From positions 186,001 to 250,000 of the forward strand of contig JAGVSM010001434.1 of assembly GCA_022494885.1 (NCBI GenBank): 64,000 bases of DNA. Direction: 5' to 3'. Below are positions 1 through 20,200 of this stretch, piece after piece (position 1 is the first letter of the stretch; each line of letters opens with the position of its first letter). A program made the translations under genes and the position numbers. Origin of the DNA: Micrasema longulum (taxonomy: Eukaryota > Arthropoda > Insecta > Trichoptera > Brachycentridae). The notes beneath the pieces were generated by a model that made no database searches, was not told the origin of the DNA, and saw only the letters and a program-made list of their open reading frames with translations.

Positions 1-75
1 AAGACTAATAACCTTAACAAATGTTCTAGATATGCTGTGATTAGTGGTACCCAGGAAGAGAACAGGAATTCATAC

Positions 76-8551
<8,476 letters not shown>

Positions 8552-8609
8552 TGTAGCCGGCGTACGAAAATCACTACCTCATGAAGCAAGAAAGAGTCAT
8601 CTCAAGATC
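8552..8609 (-). other. Chk1 5' UTR part of first coding exon
   Basis: Reading the minus strand, a good acceptor (pyrimidine-rich, TTTTCAG) ends at 8610 and is followed by 58 bases without an in-frame upstream ATG before the Chk1 start at 8551. This suggests a non-coding exon further upstream, probably in or near the GC-rich stretch at 9060-9135. Inference from splice signal only. Confidence 0.45.
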
Positions 8610-9054
8610 CTGAAAATACGGGAGAAATTAATTATAAGTTCCAAGGACAAACATGCATCTCAATGACGCCGATTTTTTTCCGAGATCGCCATTTTTCGAA
8701 TAAGAAGATTCTGCACAAAATGCTTAGATTAAATTTTTTACCGCAGGATATTTACCCATTTGCAAATAAACACTTAAAACAGTCACGTAAAAGGAAAAAT
8801 CAAGATCCATTTTACAGAAAAACACGTGGATGTTTTTGAACAAAAGCAACAGAGGCTTGGATGCAAAGCGCGTTACCTTTATCGAACGGTCGTCCGACGT
8901 ACATGTACGTCGGGTTATCAAATATACCATACAATTAAATTAATAAGAAAGGTTCAAAATAGGACTAGGCGGATGCAAACACTTTCTAGACGATAATTAT
9001 ATGCTTGTTTAAAAGTAAACTACAAACGTGCAAACCATACCACGAAAAGATTGC

Positions 9055-9135
9055 AGAAAACGAGGCCCCGCCGCTAGTCGCCGCCGTTGCCGCTAAAATT
9101 GCCCAATTGCCCCGCAGCGCGCCGATGGCGCCACC
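9055..9135 (-). promoter_or_regulatory. Candidate Chk1 promoter / small CpG-rich block
   Basis: A short GC- and CpG-rich stretch (repeated GCCGCC-like triplets) stands out sharply from AT-rich surroundings, about 0.5 kb upstream of the Chk1 start and 2.1 kb upstream of the menin start, in the head-to-head spacer. Its position fits a promoter or first non-coding exon. No TATA box was recognised and no transcript evidence is available. Confidence 0.3.
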
Positions 9136-9219
9136 GTCACAAATTTTAGATCAATTTAAAGCATAGACTATATAAAAATGTAATTCTTCTACTCGATGAA
9201 ACCATAAATTCAAAATATA

Positions 9220-9560
9220 CAGAAGTTCCTCGACAATCCGGACAAGCAAAAATCAGGACTTCGGCGGATTACCAAGGCGTCCGGATTGTGGTCTGCAAAA
9301 CTTAAATGGTAATAAACTAATGTTTAATTTCAGTTATTTCTTTAATGATCAAAATACATCAATAACAAAATGTTGGAAGGCTGCGGATTTTAAATTACAC
9401 AAAAAATACACAACACGTCAACGATTGACAACAGACAGCTTATCGCGGTGCTCGATACAGGTAAAATGCCTCTCGCCTCCCTAGCGAACGCCACGCTCCA
9501 TCCATCTGGATTACCGCGATCGCCGGATAAGCGAGGGTGCGGATTAGTGAGGCCCAACTA
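9220..9560. mobile_element. Tigger-like MITE in Chk1-menin spacer
   Basis: Left end CAGAAGTTCCTCGACAATCC and right end (reverse complement) TAGTTGGGCCTCACTAATCC match in the core CCTC-nn-AATCCG, flanked by TA. The form resembles the Tigger terminus (CAGTTGTCCCTCGGTTATCC-type). 341 bp, more GC-rich than its surroundings, no transposase frame. Confidence 0.65.
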
Positions 9561-10068
9561 TATTATAATTTCCCAAAAAGGGTAATTCGTGTTTTTAACG
9601 AAAAAAGTTATAAGAAGATATCGTCTAAATTTATTTTTTAAATATATAAATTGTAATGTTATGTTTTTCCGAAAAAAAAATTATTCAAGTATCCAAACTG
9701 TAAAAAATAGTTTTAGGAAACGTTCTCCTGAGATAATGGATTTCGACAGCACTCACCTGCCTCCTTATTATTCTTAATGTTTCTCCTCTGGATCTCTATC
9801 TCGTTGTGGTGAGGAGGCTTGTTGCCCGCGGGCCCGCGAGATAATTAGCTAGCCCCCTTAAACTAGTAGATGGCAAAACCAGTACAGATCCCTTGGACAC
9901 CGGCATCTTTCAAAACCAACTCAGCTATGCTAAAAGGGATTTGAATTCGGTTACAAGTAAATGACTCCTATCCAATAAACCTTCTTTGCGCATTGATAGA
10001 TACGTACAATATGCACATTGTGCAGGTCCTTGGCAAAGATATACCGGCAACTCGTATTATAGACTATA

Positions 10069-10395
10069 CAGAGGGTGTTCATTAAACCCTGTCACATCCG
10101 AAACCACGATGATCAGTATGAGCAAGTAGACACATTGGCTCATTAAAATAAATTTTTAGAATGAATAAAAAAAAGAAAAAAAAAAGCAAATGGTTGCTTA
10201 CTTCTGCAGGGGTGAAACGAGGAGGGGGGGAGGGGCGCTCACTTCGCTTCTCCCCTGGAAAAGTACACAACTATTTGTTTTTTTAAATACTTTATTTAAA
10301 AAATAAAAAAAAATATCTAAATATTTTTTCAATATGTCTTCTTGCCCATACTGATCATCGTGGTTTTGGATGTGACAGGGTTTAAAGAACACCTG
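10069..10395. mobile_element. Mariner-type MITE with about 50-bp inverted termini
   Basis: Bases 10069-10120 and 10343-10395 are inverted copies: the shared core is TAAACCCTGTCACATCC, then AAACCACGATGATCAGTATG, with one or two mismatches. Both ends start with CAG and are flanked by TA (10067-10068, 10396-10397). 327 bp with an A-rich and G-rich interior, no transposase. Lies 0.8 kb upstream of menin. Confidence 0.85.
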
Positions 10396-11214
10396 TATAT
10401 TCATCATATTTATATTATCATCTATTATATATAGTCATCATATTTGTTTTTATACCTATTTATTTCTAAATTTACCGTAGATATTTTTTTTACTAAAGTT
10501 GTTATGTTTATTATTATGGATAATTCATACAGCGCCATTTTAATGAAAAATGACCTCGAGGGCACTGACCATAAGCATCTCAACACGTCTTGCCGCTGCA
10601 TATAGCACGGTGGCGGCTGGGATTCTAATTCGTAGTTTCCAATTATTATAGAATTAAAAACAGATAGGAACTAGATTATAGTATGCCTTGCAGCTATAGA
10701 GTGTACAGACGTATAAAATTTAGCCCCCTGTCAAGTGTTCCGAGTTCGATGTCCGGTGAAAGAGAAAAATAAAAGTTTTTTTTTACACCTGCGGTTCTAT
10801 TTTGAACCGCTCTCGCGGCCATAGAAAACCTTTATATATTATTAAAATTAATACGTTTGGGTGTAATTATATTAGTAACTACATTCGTACAAATATTATC
10901 GATTGGTTATTTTTTCAAAATATTTTGGAACTCTGAACATTATTTTATAAATTGTCTTTGGTGCTTGTTTGGAGTTATGGTTGGATTTTGATGTTTGTCA
11001 AGTTTGACAGTTCTTGTTTTAACGTTTTTGGGGTGCTCTGGACGTGTTTTTGTGTATGTATAATGAATACATACGCGCGAATTACTGGCTTAGCTCGGTT
11101 TTATATCAACTTATGTGTATTCACAAAAATAAAATATATAGTTATTAGCGCTCGATAGTAGAAATCTACACAAGTATTGTGGATACGGTCCAGTATGATT
11201 ATAGAAATATAGTC

Positions 11215-14200
11215 ATGCATACTGCTTTGATTCACGAAGAATGTTTCCCCATCGTAAATATACAGAGTGTCGTTGAATTGTTCAAAAAGAATTTGGTGTC
11301 CGAGTCGGAGCCTAATTTAGCATTATTATCTATTGTTGTGGGTGCAATAGAAAACAATCTCACTGGTGTAACTTCTCGTTCAAATCACGGTGATAAAGAC
11401 TCTTCAGTGCATTTTAATAAACTAGTAAAAGTAGGCTTTCCCGAACTAGTTTTTGAAGAAGTACAAACTCTTTATGCAAAATTCTCATCAGTTATAAAGA
11501 GTGCTTTCGATGCCAAGTCTTTAGCATCTGGAGGTTTTGCAACTCGAGAGATCATCAAAAAAGTATCAGATGTTATATGGAATTCCCTTACCAGGAGCTA
11601 CTACAAAGATCGAGCTCATTTACAAAGTATATTTAGTTATCTCAATGGGAAAAAGTTGGATTGTTTTGGAGTAGCTTTTGCTGTAGTTGCGGGCTGTCAA
11701 GTACTTGGCTTAAATGATGTTCATCTCGCACTTTCAGAAGATCATGCATGGGTTGTTTTTGGAAAAAATGGATGCGAAACAGCAGAGGTATTATAGTTTC
11801 AAAATATTACTTTATATTATATTTTTTTGAATTATGATCATTATCCTTATTCGGAATAGCTATAATAGTGATATTATAGCATGGTTGAGTGAGTAGTTAG
11901 ATAATTCACTTCAAATTTTATTTGAATGATGCTCATTTCATTCTGGATATTTACAAATTATTTTGTTTGTACTCTGATCATTATTCAATAACTTATATTT
12001 GAATATAGATAATTTATACACATGATCTTTATACTGTACAATATTTACCAGTCTAAAGATGCCTGTTAAAGGGTGAAAGTACTAATCGGTCAAATAAATC
12101 AGTGGAAGTGTACCAAGTATTTTTAATCTATAACTTACATTTAATATAAGTTATTATATTATAAAAACAATGAAATCCGATCAAGAATTGTCAATAAATA
12201 AAATAAATCAAATGGTCATTATTTATGCAAATATAAAACTTAAAAGTCTTTGTCTACCATGTCTTTGTCAAACATTCGTCTACCATGCAAGAGGTCTCAG
12301 GTTCGATTCCCGACATGGTTGATATGAAATATTTATTTGAAACGGTGTTTTCACACTAGAATATTTCATAGTTGCTAGACTGGTACCCGAAGCTTAAGAC
12401 TGATTATCTTACCTTCATGGAGCAAAAAATTATCAAGATACGGTACGATTGGTGTACCAATGCAGTGCCTTATACACCATTATGTGCGGAAAGGGAATTG
12501 TGATGATGATGAAAACTTACATTTTTGATTCTAGGTTACTTGGCATGGCAAAGGTAATGAGGATAAGAGAGGACAGCCTATCGCAGCGGGTCTCCTGTCA
12601 AGGTCTTGGTTGTACGTGGCGGGTTACCCGGTTATCTGCACAAGGCACATGGAAGTCGCTGCTCTAGTTTCATCCATTAACCCATCTCTCACATGTACAT
12701 CTGATGTATACGAAGTAGCTCTTATGCAGCAACATCTACTTTGGCAGCTTTATGATCTAGGTAACACGATAATACATTTATTTAACGTTTGTTACATATT
12801 ATTTAAACTAGCTGGAATTTATTCTTTAAAGTGTAACTCGAGTTTCAATATTGATAAAACAAATTGAAATTTCTTTACTTGACGAGGGAACAAATTGTGC
12901 TTCAATAATACTTACAAAAATCAGAACTGTTACTGTAAAATATATTTCGATGCTGGTACACTAAATGAAAATCTTGTTTTGTGATTGGTTTAGATCACAG
13001 GTCCCCAAACTTTTTTGTCCCGTAGTCCACGCGCTGATTTTTTTTCTGTTTTTGATAAGATTTTGCTTTGATTTTTCACATATCCGTCAACTTCTGTTTT
13101 TAAGCTACACACTGATAGGATTTATTGTGAAGTGGAAAATTTTATAAAATAAAAATTATGTTCTGGATGAGCATTTCTCCAAACCAAAAGCCATTTTCAG
13201 GAGAGGTGTGCAAGTTTGGATTTTGTCTAAGGGAAGAGACCATTGCAGGAGACTGCTGTGAGACACTGCATAGATTTATATACTATTAAGCGTGTTGTCC
13301 AGATTTATATTTATGTAATAATTTATATTTTTAGTATTCTTTAATAATATGCATGCTTCCACTTTTCATTATGTTGTATCCCAACTCAACACAGGGCTCT
13401 TGGAATCATAGAGTTAGGGATACGTTATTATTTTTTTGTAAAATGTATCTTTATATGAATTAATAAGTATGTATGTTAAATTTTATAGTTGTACAAAAAA
13501 AAATATAATGACACAAAATGCAAATCTAGTAACATTTTTAAAAGTTAATACACAAAAAAATCTATTCATGGCATGAAAGGCCATGGCAGTTTATTATGTT
13601 TATGGGAAGCCAAAATTTTGTTGACGGCCTGCTTAAATGGGATCTACTTTCGTAGACCTCCATTTACATCTCATGCACCCCCAATTTTTCATTTCACTGA
13701 CATGGACCCCTTGCAGGTTAGAAGTCGACCCCAGGGGGTCGATTTAGACCACTTTGAGAACGACTGGTTTTAATGTACAGTTATTTTCCTATTTCAGTAC
13801 TGCTATTTTTAAAGTATTGCGATAAGAACACCAGCCCCAACTATTTGCTACTTTTTGACAGACTGTGTGATGAATTTTTTGTAAATCAAAATCGTGCATG
13901 ACACATAATCTTTAAAAAAAGGATGTGTATCCCGTATAGGCATATTATATATTAAGAGTCTTGAATGAAATTAATATCAATATAAATCTGTCTCACCATT
14001 TACGTAAATTGAAGCGGTTACCTGTATTTATTTATTTTATTTGATGAAGTCTAATCATAGCTCTGTGAACCCTGCTGCTTGAAAATGTTGATTTTATGTG
14101 TAGAATATGCTAAAATCCATATTGTTTACATCCATGTTGTTCCATCTTTAAGTGATTATGTGTATATATGTATGTATGAGTTATTTGTATTGACATTCAG

Positions 14201-17200
14201 GTTACCTGAGTGCATACCCCATGGCTTTGGGAAACTTGGGAGAGTTAGAGGAAGCATCTCGCTATGGAGATGATAAACCCCGCCCAGGTTGTGCCGAACT
14301 TTACCTAGAGGCTATCAAGTCTGCTCGTAAATATTACTCCAATCGTCATGTCTATCCATACACTTATCAAGGAGCTTACTTCTTCAGACATAAGATGTAC
14401 AAGGAAGCTTTTGGGAGCTGGGCAGATGCTGGTGATGTAATTAGAATGTGAGTTAATTTATTTGAATTTTTTCAAATAATACAAAATATTTAAATTAGTG
14501 CATAATGTTAATAATTGTGATTCAATCAATATTTAAACAGTTAATTTATACGCTGTATGATTTTATATTGAAGTTTTGAAAATCAATTGAAATGTATATG
14601 TGAAACATTTAACAAGAACTAGCAGGCAACAGTCAGCTATCGCCGACAGTTTCTTTTTCTTCTAGGAGATTCGGCCCTTCGGGCCTCGCTTTATCGACCC
14701 TGCGGGCCTCAGTTGATCGGCCCTTCGAGCCTCAGTTGATTAATTAGAATCTCAGGCACTGTGAAATTTCACCCTTGAGCCTCACAATTTATCTTTTGCT
14801 GTTAGGAGCAATCTAAATATAAAAATGAACCGGAGTGTGATCCCGTGGCTAGTGACCTAGGGATCAGAGGTCCAAACTTCACACCCTGCTCTACCACAAC
14901 TTGGTTCTCATTTTCTAATAAATAAATAGTTTGGGCAAATCATAAGAACACACATATTTATTTAAAAAAATAAAGTATTTTTAACTTCTCATTAAGATTT
15001 CACAATTTTGTTTCAACAAAATATAGTTAAATATTTTGTCAAAATAAAATTACGTATTTTTCCTTTTTGTCATGAATAAAAATGCATTTCAAAATAAAAT
15101 CCATCACCAAGATACATTGTTTAAATTATCTCCTTAAAAAAATTCAAAATGTCACTTAACAGATATTGCTGGCGCAATGACGAAATATTAACTTTTTCTG
15201 TTTTCTCAGCAAGCTATTGTTTCTGCCTGTCTGTTTTTTTTTTAATTACACCACAACAGGCCAGAAGGCCCAATTACAGTGGAAACACAGAATAGTCAGG
15301 GTTAAGAAAAATCACATTCTGAATTTTTGTATTCTCACCGGGAATCGAACCCAGAACCTTCCGTTCGTGAGTCAAGCGTCTTAACAATTAAACCACAGAG
15401 GCCGCCTATTATGTTATATTTAATACTCCTATATATATCTGTACCTTAAAGCTGAAACACTAGAAGCATGTGAATTCCTTTCCAAACTACATATGTCTTC
15501 TGCTACTACTGGCGCGCTGAAAATTGACAAGAACAATGAAAGAGCATTGGGTGAATTAATTAAACATTATTTTTTAAATTATTTTACTTATCAATAGGCA
15601 GATAAAAAAGCGAATTAGTACACCATGAGTTTAACTAATCTCGACTCTATTTCTTTTAGCAAAATTTTCATCCGCGACTAGAAACTAGTTAAATAAAACC
15701 GAAAAGATAAATAATAAATATGTGTCAAGCACCCTAATTTTACTGTACCGAGTGAATTTGCGCGATACGTGTGAACGGGCATGACAGACTCAATATTATA
15801 GATTTTAATAGTCCAGATATATTTTACACTCCATAATATAATAGGTACAGAAGAGAACTAATGGAATTGATTCAGGATAACGGAAAATAGGCGTTTTGTC
15901 TTTTTTTTTTCTTTATTTCTCGTCATTAAATCAAATCAAATGCAATTTTCCACTCCTACTTTTCTTCATTCATCCTCCACCATTCCTCATCAATTTTCTT
16001 CTTTTTCCCACTATCTCCTTGTTTTGTCCATATTTGTTTTATTTTAATTTATAGTATATTATTTTTTTATACAGTTTAAACCGTCGTCGCTTTATTTTAG
16101 TATAATTAATAACTTCCTCCCATATCCTTTCTTTCCCACCTGCTGACAAGCCTCTACAATAGAGGCTTAGCGGGTTATTCCTTAAAAAAAAAAAGAATAC
16201 GTGTTATTGGATGGCAGACCTTACTATTTTTATATTGACATTTTTTATAGTTTCTATTTATAATCATTTAACCTGTTTGTATTCTAAATAAAAAAACAAA
16301 ACGCCGCAAGCTTAATTTCTCAACTGTCAAATATATTGAACTTTATCTTTTTATATTATCATTATTATACTATTCAATAATACAGGTGTCCGCCGGCAGA
16401 TTTGACACTTTCAAAATTATTTAAAATTTTAATAAGACTAGGCAACAATAAAAAACCTTTTTTTTTATCTATGAAAGAAATATATGTGATTCTGATAGTA
16501 TTTTTTCTCCAAAATTCAAATACAATATTGGTTTTATCCCCATCTCGCAAAAGAAACTGGCATTTATGATTTCAAACATTGATGCTCTAGCGGTGTATGC
16601 TGTAACTTAATCTTGCTGCAAATGGCTTATGTTATTCAAATCATTGTTACTGAAGCTACGGTATCAAAAATGTTATGCACCATCGCAGAATATCACTCTC
16701 AAGTCACTGTTTCGCGATTACAAAAAAAGTCCTAACGAGGAACTTCAGCCCTACGGGAAATTGGATAAGAAAAATGTTTTCTTGCGCGCGGTTAAAATTA
16801 AAGCATTAAATTGTACCGCAAAGTTACTTAGAAATGTACGAAAAAATAATTAAAAAGATTTTAATAAAAACACACTACTTTGGTTGACGTCACTGGTTCA
16901 TATGAACCAATGATATGAAAGCTGCGAAGGATATCCGGTTGGCTTACCGTAAACAAACCAATTGGAAGAACTAATAGAGAACAACCTCTGACGTCACACG
17001 CGGAGTTATTTTAGAAATAAAAAAACAAAACAAACCAACCATCACGCCGTTTCCCCGTAAGGGTAGGCAGAGAGGATAGAACGTCTATCTTTGCATACAG
17101 ATCTCGCTTCCTCTACATTCATACATCACTGCAATTATTGTGAAAAAAGTACAGATATTTATTTTTTTATGTAAAAAGAATTATTTATCTATATGTGGAA

Positions 17201-20200
17201 TAATGAGATAAATAGTACCAATTTTACAATATTTGAGTTTGTCCAAATTTTTGTAGACAAAATACTGGATTTCACCCCCTCGGGAGTCATAAGAATTAAC
17301 AAATTACAACAGGGATGGAGAATACTTTAAAGAAGGGAATATGAAAGTCAAGGCATTTACAGGGCTTATGACCTGTCATTGGCTGGTTTAAGTGGCCACT
17401 TTACAGACTGTGTAACATTCACCATTTTGCCTATGTTTAAACATCCATATTTCTTCATTTCTTCTATCTGTTGATTTTAGCAAAGTTAAAGAGCTGAAAC
17501 CTTTATTGTTGACTAAATTATTACAGTTAAAATCAACAGATGGAAGAATTTAAGAAATATGGATGTTCAAACATGGGCAAAATGGTGAATGTTGCAGTCT
17601 GTAAAGTGGCCACTTAAACCAACCAATGACAGGTCATTAGAATTTCGTATTCCCTTTAAGGTATTCTCCATCCCTGTTGTGATTTGTTTGCACCAATTTT
17701 GACAAATATCAGCTAGTGTTGTATTTCTATCAAACCTAATCATCGAAAGAGTGGAAAGTTTCTATACTGTAATATAACATATATGCATACATTTCTTTTT
17801 ATTATTATATCTTTAACTAAGTATTTTTGTTTTTACTATGTATTTTAATGGGTTTCTAAATATGTTTTTTACTGTTTCTTTTACTACATTTTTTATTATG
17901 TTTTTTTTTACTATGTATTCTACTATGTTTTTAACTATATTGTTACTATGTCTACTACCTTTTTTGTATATGTATTGATTACTGTTATTTTTTATGTATT
18001 TTTTTTACTGTCTTAGAACGAGGTAAATAACCCTAGTTAGACAGTCGAAGCAAATTTTTTATTGCGTTAGAGTGAGATGGATATATGACGAATGAACGAA
18101 CTTACGAAACGAAATTGTGACAGAATAAGCCTACTGTTTTTTTTGCATGAATAGTTGTTATACAGGTTTATCAAATATGAGTTTTTTTATTTATTTCTTT
18201 GTATTGAAAAAAAATCCCCTGTAAATGATATTTTTTTACATTATTATTATTAAATTATTCTTAATAAAGCAATTTTTTATTATTTTTGTTTCGTTCCCGC
18301 AAAAGTGTCCATTGTATTTTGTATATAAATACATGTATTTATACATCCATCTCTATTGTTGTATGTTTTCTTATATTTGGTGACCGTAATTCTCTATATA
18401 CCTGTGCACGTATTTTGTAAAATAAATCATGTAAATACGATAACCAAATTCCATTTTAATTATGCATTAAAATGAAAAATGCGTTGTTACTTAAAAATTT
18501 ATATGTGTTTAAATAGGACTTTATAATAGGAAAATTGAAAACGAGTCAATCTTTAACTGAATCTATGTATGGTTTTATTTTGAAAAATACATACATTTTC
18601 AAAAAATTAAACATAAAAAAAAAACTCTATAAAGAACGAGCATGGAATTTAAATTTCAAAAGTATTTAAATGATTAGGGTAATCCAATTTAATTCTGAGT
18701 TAGAAATGATTCATTTGCCAGGTAAATATCTATGCGACCCTCGGTGTAACGTGAAACAGAGTGTGTCCAAAAATTGCGATTGTATGCGTTAGTAGTCTGG
18801 AACCATTTTGATGAAATTTATTTTCCCACACCTGGGCGATGTTCCCTTAATGAGAAATTTAAAATACTAATAAAAAAAAATCACTTAACAGATATATCCG
18901 GCGCAACGATGATATATTGTAATAGTTTATCAAAAAAACCTATGTATATCTTAGTAATTATCTTTAAACCGTCATTTATAATATTCTGTGAGTATCTGTA
19001 ACGGAAGTTAATTTATAAAAGTAATATGGTTGAATGTTTAAAATTTCAGGTATAATTATTCCCGAGACGATGAAGAAATTTATAAAGAATTTTTGGAAAT
19101 AGCAAATGAATTGATTCCTCAAATAATGAAATCAGAAAGCTCCGGTCACTCGGCACGTTCTATACTTAAGGACCCACAATGCTTTGCACATTTACTAAGG
19201 TAAAAAACAAATGATAAAATATTTGATTTTTTATTTTATACAAAATATTTGCATTCTCATGCTTTAAATTGAAATATATATGGACATAATATCTACTGTG
19301 TATAAGACTAAGGCTAACTAAAATTTCTGTTTTTTTTATTTATTTAATAACGTGGGTCTTATACACATTCTGGCAAAAGGATTGCGCCAATAGGTGTTTG
19401 CAGTTTAAATACGACATGCTAGAATTAGTGACGTATAAGACCTAGTAGTTGGAAAATAATTGAAAAAGTTGAAAAATGTTTAGAATAATGAAACTTATAG
19501 CACCTGCTTAAATCCCAATACATTTTTTCACATATTTATATCCTACTCTTACAACATAGTTATGTATTTACCACTCCTCTAACATGTGCGGTAGGTTTGC
19601 ATACTCTCGCATTCCAACGCGATGCTCTTCTGACATCCCTTCAGCTACCCGCGCTTATCCTATAGCCTGCGAGACCCCTAAATTAGTCATCCCCCCTTAA
19701 TTTTGGCCTTTATAGGGCAAATTCCTAGCTCCAGAAGTGAGAGTAATCCGGGTCGTCTTCTAACCTTTATGCTTACCCATCTTCTTGGTAAATACACTTA
19801 CTCAGGGCTCTCCTAGCGAACCAGCTTGCTTTACTTATCTGGAATTCTTTGGTACTAGGCTACGCCTTGGCTCTCATCCTGTAGTCATATTATACTGTCA
19901 GCCCTTGCTTACCTTATTTGGTACAGCCGGGTTCTTTGGCCAGACATATAATTTGATTAATCCAGATCATAGTAATTGATTCCCGGTACCTACTCAGTTA
20001 AGTATGAATGCTGGCTGTTAAGCCCTTTGTCAACTTCTGAATACGGTGCGAGACATCAGTTACTAGGAAGAGATAGTTTGGCTGTCCGAGGCACCACATG
20101 TTTCGGCCACCCGGAACCATAAATCAACCCCGTGTCGTGAAACAATAACTCCACCGCCCCTTTAAATCTGTTAAGTCAGTGCTTGTCAACCCGCGTAACC

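Noticed and set aside
11179..11214. Upstream extension of menin to 11179
   Set aside because: It would begin with GTG; the first in-frame ATG (11215) gives exactly the spacing to the conserved blocks seen in human menin.
12049..12100. Third working hammerhead ribozyme in menin intron 1
   Set aside because: The core reads CUAAAGA instead of CUGANGA, so an invariant G is lost; called a decayed repeat only.
16629..16853. 74-aa basic frame in menin intron 3
   Set aside because: No start context, no motif recognised and no homologous copy in the window; perhaps transposon debris.
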